Shown here: positions 60,641 to 64,000 of the stretch, in pieces | Layout: each line of letters starts with the position of its first letter | How positions within the stretch are numbered: the stretch's first letter is position 1 | Assembly (NCBI GenBank): GCA_040219295.1 | Contig: JAVJST010000005.1 | Location: forward strand, 806,001-870,000 | Direction: 5' to 3' | Source of the DNA: JAVJST01 sp040219295 | GTDB lineage: Bacteria; Pseudomonadota; Alphaproteobacteria; Rhodospirillales; Casp-alpha2 | DNA: 64,000 bases | Translations under genes and position numbers: made by a program | The notes under the pieces: model-generated | What the model saw: the letters and a program-made list of their open reading frames with translations, nothing else | Told to the model about the DNA's origin: nothing | The model's database searches: none

Positions 60641-62353
60641 TCACGGTTCGGGAAGCCTCTCCAGCGTGACAGCCAGCCTGGCGAGAAGGCGGGCCCGAGC
60701 CCAGGGAGTCTTGATGGCTTCCGCCAACGCCAACGCCCGTTCGAACAGATTCCGCGCCTTGACAGGTCCGGTTTCGTTGTCAGTCCGGGCATTCATCCGG
60801 TCCGCCAGCTCCGAGAACAACCACGCCAGATTGAAACCGCCCTGGACGTCGCCGCTGGCGGCCTCGGCGTCAGCTTCGACTGGCAGACCCTGTTCCAGAT
60901 ACAGGCGCCAGAATGTCTCGGCCCGCAATGTGGCGTCGCCGATCGAGGCGGCGGTCTTCCTGCCCAGCACCGGGCCGCCGCCGGCAACTTGTGCGATGGC
61001 CAGCCTGCTGAGTGCAAAGTCACGGGCGAAAGGAAGTTCGATCGTATCAATGACCGACGATGCGGTTGCCAGGATCTCTTGCGCGGCATTGACGTCGAAC
61101 TCGGCGATGCGCTCCGCGACATCAATGAAGGCGAGCGCCCGATATCTTGGACCGGCGACCGACCCGGCGAGTTCAAGTGCCTGTGCTGGCCGTTGCGCCG
61201 CGGCCAGTTGCGCTGCGGCAGCGATCAGGATCGTGTTGCGATCGCTCTCCGTGGCAATTTCGTCGAGCATTGCAATGGCGACATCGGGTTCGCCGATAGA
61301 GAGGTAAGCCGTTGCGATCCGGCGGTAGGAAACACCGCGTTCGGCCGGATCATCAATGGCGCGGGCCTCCAGAACCAGATCGACGAGAAGCCGGTCAGCT
61401 TCATCCCGTCGATCGCCGTTCGCCAGCACCGGAACCAGGCTGGTGCGAAAATCGGTTTCGTCCGTGAGGGATTCCGCCGAAATACCGTTCCGCAAACCGG
61501 CGAGTAGCGGTTCGGCGGTATCCAGGGCCGCCGCATGATCGCCCTGATCGGACAGCAATCGTGCCACCGTGGTCCGGGCGGCCGTCTGTTCAACGTCATC
61601 GGGGATCAGGGAGATGGCGTCCAACGCGGCGTCGACCCGTCCGGCCTCGGCTTCTGCTTCGGCGATCCGGCGCAAAGCGACAATAATCAATCGGGGATCG
61701 GCGATTCGCCTGGTCGTCGACAAGGCGTCGTCCTGCAGCCCCGACAGTATTTGGGCAACGAGGATCTCCCCGAAAGCCCAGTCCCGGCGTCCGTCGGTAG
61801 CCACCGCCTTGGCGCTCTCGGTCGCCTCGTCGAGTAGGCATTTCGGATCGGGCTTGCGGAAACACGCGGTCGTATCGCGACCGATGTCGGCAATTTCCTC
61901 ATCGGGCGCGCTCTCGAGAAGTTGCCGCGTCTCCGGGTTCGAAAGCAACTGGTCGCGCGCTGCCTGCGTCTTACGTTTCCTGATATCCGCCAGTCTGTCG
62001 AGAAGGGTTTCGATGTCGACCGAGGATTCGAGACGGGCGACGAGATCCTCGTCGATCTTGGTCGATTCGACCCTTCCGCGACGTTGCAGAAACTGCGTGA
62101 TCGCCTCGATCAGGAGCGGGTCGACGACACCGCTCACGGGGCCATCGTACAACCCAAGGGCCGTCAGTGCGCGTTGTGCCCGTTCGATCAAATCGCGGAT
62201 ATAGCCGCTTTCGGGGTACGGCCTGATATCCGTCCGAACCTGGCGGCCCGTCTCCGTTGTCGGTTGTGTCGCGGCGTGCATGGACGGCGCGGCGACAAGA
62301 CTCCACAGAGCCAGCGAGGCGATCGCGCCGACGAAGGTTGATGTCCTGTTCAT
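60641..62353 (-). CDS. Secreted protein with peptidoglycan-binding-like domain and TPR-like repeats
   Basis: 570 residues with a signal peptide (about 1-28, ending SMHAAT). Residues about 53-95 (LIERAQRALTALGLYDGPVS, LLIEAITQFLQRRG) match the PG_binding_1 helical pattern. From about 170 to 560 the chain is all helical with many TPR-like units (IADPRLIIVALRRIAEAEAE, ERGVSYRRIATAYLSIGEPD, ARARLLARLAVTLERLPEP). Likely a periplasmic scaffold near the cell wall; partner unknown. Divergent from rnhA across 89 bases. Confidence 0.78.
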   Translation of the reverse strand: MNRTSTFVGAIASLALWSLVAAPSMHAATQPTTETGRQVRTDIRPYPESGYIRDLIERAQRALTALGLYDGPVSGVVDPLLIEAITQFLQRRGRVESTKIDEDLVARLESSVDIETLLDRLADIRKRKTQAARDQLLSNPETRQLLESAPDEEIADIGRDTTACFRKPDPKCLLDEATESAKAVATDGRRDWAFGEILVAQILSGLQDDALSTTRRIADPRLIIVALRRIAEAEAEAGRVDAALDAISLIPDDVEQTAARTTVARLLSDQGDHAAALDTAEPLLAGLRNGISAESLTDETDFRTSLVPVLANGDRRDEADRLLVDLVLEARAIDDPAERGVSYRRIATAYLSIGEPDVAIAMLDEIATESDRNTILIAAAAQLAAAQRPAQALELAGSVAGPRYRALAFIDVAERIAEFDVNAAQEILATASSVIDTIELPFARDFALSRLAIAQVAGGGPVLGRKTAASIGDATLRAETFWRLYLEQGLPVEADAEAASGDVQGGFNLAWLFSELADRMNARTDNETGPVKARNLFERALALAEAIKTPWARARLLARLAVTLERLPEP

Positions 62354-62442
62354 CGGCGGAGATTATAGCCGCGATTCCGTGGTCGCACATGCTGCGCAAC
62401 ACGGCCGGACAACCTAAGTAACGGGGGAGCAGGCAGCCGAGT

Positions 62443-62898
62443 ATGACGGAGGATCGCAAGCGCGCCGTTCAGATGTTCACGGACGGATCCTGTCTGGGCA
62501 ATCCCGGACCGGGTGGATGGGGTGTGATCCTGCGTTTCGGGGATGCCGAGAAGGAATTGTCGGGCGGCGAACCTGAAACCACCAACAACCGAATGGAACT
62601 GCGCGCCGCGATTGAAGGGCTCGCGAGTCTGACCCGGACGCTGCCGGTCGAGATTCATACCGACAGCACGTACGTCCGGAATGGCATCACCCAGTGGATT
62701 CATGGCTGGAAACGGAACGGCTGGAAGACCGCTGACAAGAAGCCCGTGAAGAACGCCGACCTGTGGCGGGAGCTCGACGAACTGGCGTCACGCTATCCTG
62801 TCGAGTGGCACTGGGTGAAGGGGCACGATGGCCATCCCGAGAACGAGCGGGCGGACGAATTAGCGCGGGCAGCCGCAGCCGAAACTGCAGCATCCTGA
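62443..62898 (+). CDS. rnhA: Ribonuclease HI
   Basis: 151 residues. The catalytic carboxylates are in VQMFTDGSCLGNPGPGGWGV (Asp), NNRMELRAAIEGL (Glu), IHTDSTYVRNGITQWIHGWK (Asp) and HPENERADELARAA (Asp); the basic-protrusion region KRNGWKTADKKPVKN is also present. It removes RNA from RNA:DNA hybrids. Length and motifs match the E. coli enzyme. Confidence 0.97.
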   Translation: MTEDRKRAVQMFTDGSCLGNPGPGGWGVILRFGDAEKELSGGEPETTNNRMELRAAIEGLASLTRTLPVEIHTDSTYVRNGITQWIHGWKRNGWKTADKKPVKNADLWRELDELASRYPVEWHWVKGHDGHPENERADELARAAAAETAAS

Positions 62899-62917
62899 GT
62901 ATCCGCGGCGTATCTGC

Positions 62918-63400
62918 TCAGAGATTGGCGAGCATGTGCTGGGCGCTGGTGACTTCGTAGCCACCGTCTTCCTCAAGATCGATGCTCTCGACGGTGCCGT
63001 CGTTAACAACCATCGCAAACCGTTTGCAACGCACGCCGAAGCCGCGGCCGCTCAGATCGAACTCGAGGCCCATTGCCTTGGTTAGATCGGCGGACCCGTC
63101 TGCCGCCATGATGACCACGTCACCTGCGCCCTGATCCTTGCCCCAGGCGTTCATCACGAAGGCATCGTTAACCGACATGCAGATGATGCGATCGATACCC
63201 TTGTCGGCGAGCGCCGGCGCGTGCTCGACGAAGCCGGGCACGTGCTTGGCCGAGCATGTCGGGGTGAACGCCCCCGGCAGGCCGAACAACGCGACCTTCT
63301 TGCCGCTGAACAGATCGCTGGTGCTCTTGGCCTCGGGGCCCGACTCGCCCATCACGTAGAGTGTCGCTTCGGGAATCTTGTCGCCGACGGCAATAGTCAT
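62918..63400 (-). CDS. Peroxiredoxin, Prx5/glutaredoxin-linked type
   Basis: ATG 63400 follows AAAGGAGACTGAC; 160 residues. The peroxidatic Cys is in LPGAFTPTCSAKHVPGFVEH near residue 49, with the conserved Thr before it and Arg in GRGFGVRCKRFAMVV. This is the Prx5 (thioredoxin-fold, AHP1-like) class that reduces hydroperoxides. Convergent with rnhA. A resolving Cys may be in GVRCKR; reductant not known. Confidence 0.92.
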   Translation of the reverse strand: MTIAVGDKIPEATLYVMGESGPEAKSTSDLFSGKKVALFGLPGAFTPTCSAKHVPGFVEHAPALADKGIDRIICMSVNDAFVMNAWGKDQGAGDVVIMAADGSADLTKAMGLEFDLSGRGFGVRCKRFAMVVNDGTVESIDLEEDGGYEVTSAQHMLANL

Positions 63401-63504
63401 GTCAGTCTCCTTTGGTACGGGCATTCGGGTGCCGGGTTATCGGATTGTCACATAGTTTGCCTGAAGCGGATGTCCAGTCAAATCCGCGCTGCATGCCCGG
63501 GCTT

Positions 63505-64000
63505 CTATCCGCCACGCGCGCGATTAATCGCGTCTAGTACATCGCCCGCGCGAAGCAGTTCGGGCAGCACGATCCCTTCGGGGGCCGCCGGTCCATAGAC
63601 GGCATTGAAGGGAATGCCGAAGCGTTCGTACGACGCGAGATAGGTGGTAATCGCTGGGTCCGGCAGGGTCCAGTCGGCGACCATCGCCGTTACATCGTCG
63701 CTGCCGAGTTGTTCAGCCACGGCTGGGTCGCCGAAAGCCACCGTCTTGTTGACCTTGCACGTCAGACACCAATCTGCCGTCACGTCGACCACAACCGTCT
63801 GCCCCTGACCGACCAGCCGTTCGATCGACACCTGATCGAAACGCTGCCAACGGTCGTCGTCTTTGGCGCCCGGGGGGCGACCGGTGTGGGGGCTGAGCGC
63901 CGGCAGCAGGATGGAGACCGCGAGCACCATGGCCGTGGCCGCCTTGATCGAGGGTGCGCGCACGTCGCTGCGCCGGCGAAGGATCCATAGTCCGAAACAG
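63505..64000 (-). CDS. dsbD: DsbD-like thiol:disulfide interchange protein, C-terminal part
   Basis: The frame stays open to the window edge, so the N-terminal membrane region is missing. The visible part starts with a membrane-helix end (CFGLWILRRRS), a further helix (AATAMVLAVSILLPAL) and a thioredoxin domain with the active-site Cys pair in VDVTADWCLTCKVNKTVA, followed by YERFGIPFNAVYGP. This matches the gamma domain of DsbD/ScsB-type reductases that bring reducing power to the periplasm. A short internal GTG start would give a stand-alone fragment and is not favoured. Confidence 0.85.
   Translation of the reverse strand, partial: CFGLWILRRRSDVRAPSIKAATAMVLAVSILLPALSPHTGRPPGAKDDDRWQRFDQVSIERLVGQGQTVVVDVTADWCLTCKVNKTVAFGDPAVAEQLGSDDVTAMVADWTLPDPAITTYLASYERFGIPFNAVYGPAAPEGIVLPELLRAGDVLDAINRARGG

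Overview
The window is a gene-dense, GC-rich chromosomal segment with no insertion sequences, phage genes, CRISPR arrays, tRNA or rRNA genes that I could recognise. Gene content and order (ubiK-like/hldD/lgt/midA/pgeF; petABC; DUF1285-NUDIX-DUF6111-cca divergent from MoxR-DUF58-DUF4159; gcvTHP behind a tandem glycine riboswitch) point to an aerobic, Gram-negative alphaproteobacterium, most likely of the Rhodospirillales type. That placement is inferred from synteny and protein style; no marker gene was searched.

Layout. 1-7.9 kb: envelope biogenesis: a UbiK-like fragment, heptose epimerase (hldD), prolipoprotein transferase (lgt), MidA-type methyltransferase, peptidoglycan editing factor (pgeF), a creatinase-fold protein, a possible 22-residue membrane peptide, and two lipoproteins that share a domain. 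8-12 kb: prs, rplY, pth, ychF and a small membrane protein. 12.1-14.8 kb: methylthioadenosine salvage (mtnP, mtnA) and a glutamine amidotransferase. 14.8-20.1 kb: a complete branched-chain-amino-acid-type ABC importer operon (binding protein, livHMGF, and a 199-residue unknown). 20.2-25.2 kb: a rhodanese, an ammonium transporter with an 87-residue membrane partner, a soluble PAS hybrid histidine kinase and a NarL-type response regulator. 25.4-29.4 kb: acyl-CoA dehydrogenase, then the cytochrome bc1 operon on the other strand. 29.6-32.1 kb: VOC protein, trmL, hemF and a secreted unknown. 32.0-41.9 kb: two divergent operons, one for cca, DUF6111, a NUDIX hydrolase and DUF1285, the other for a MoxR ATPase and vWA/DUF4159 membrane proteins. 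41.9-46.2 kb: LysR/azoreductase/DoxX, an AlkA-type glycosylase and an orphan Rieske oxygenase. 46.3-49.9 kb: three exported serine proteases of two folds. 49.9-55 kb: deacetylase-family enzyme, second creatinase-fold protein, chemoreceptor and PhyH dioxygenase. 55-59.8 kb: gcvP, gcvH and gcvT under a glycine riboswitch. 59.9-64 kb: lipoprotein, TPR/peptidoglycan-binding-like protein, rnhA, peroxiredoxin and a DsbD-like fragment running off the end.

The strongest candidates for something not well described are (i) the lipoprotein pair at 5.4-7.9 kb, where one domain seems to occur three times and sits beside lgt and pgeF, with a layout like that of outer-membrane activators of peptidoglycan synthases; (ii) the ammonium transporter, small coiled-coil membrane protein, soluble hybrid kinase and LuxR-type regulator at 20.7-25.2 kb; and (iii) the serine-protease cluster at 46.3-49.9 kb. 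The glycine riboswitch is the clearest RNA element.
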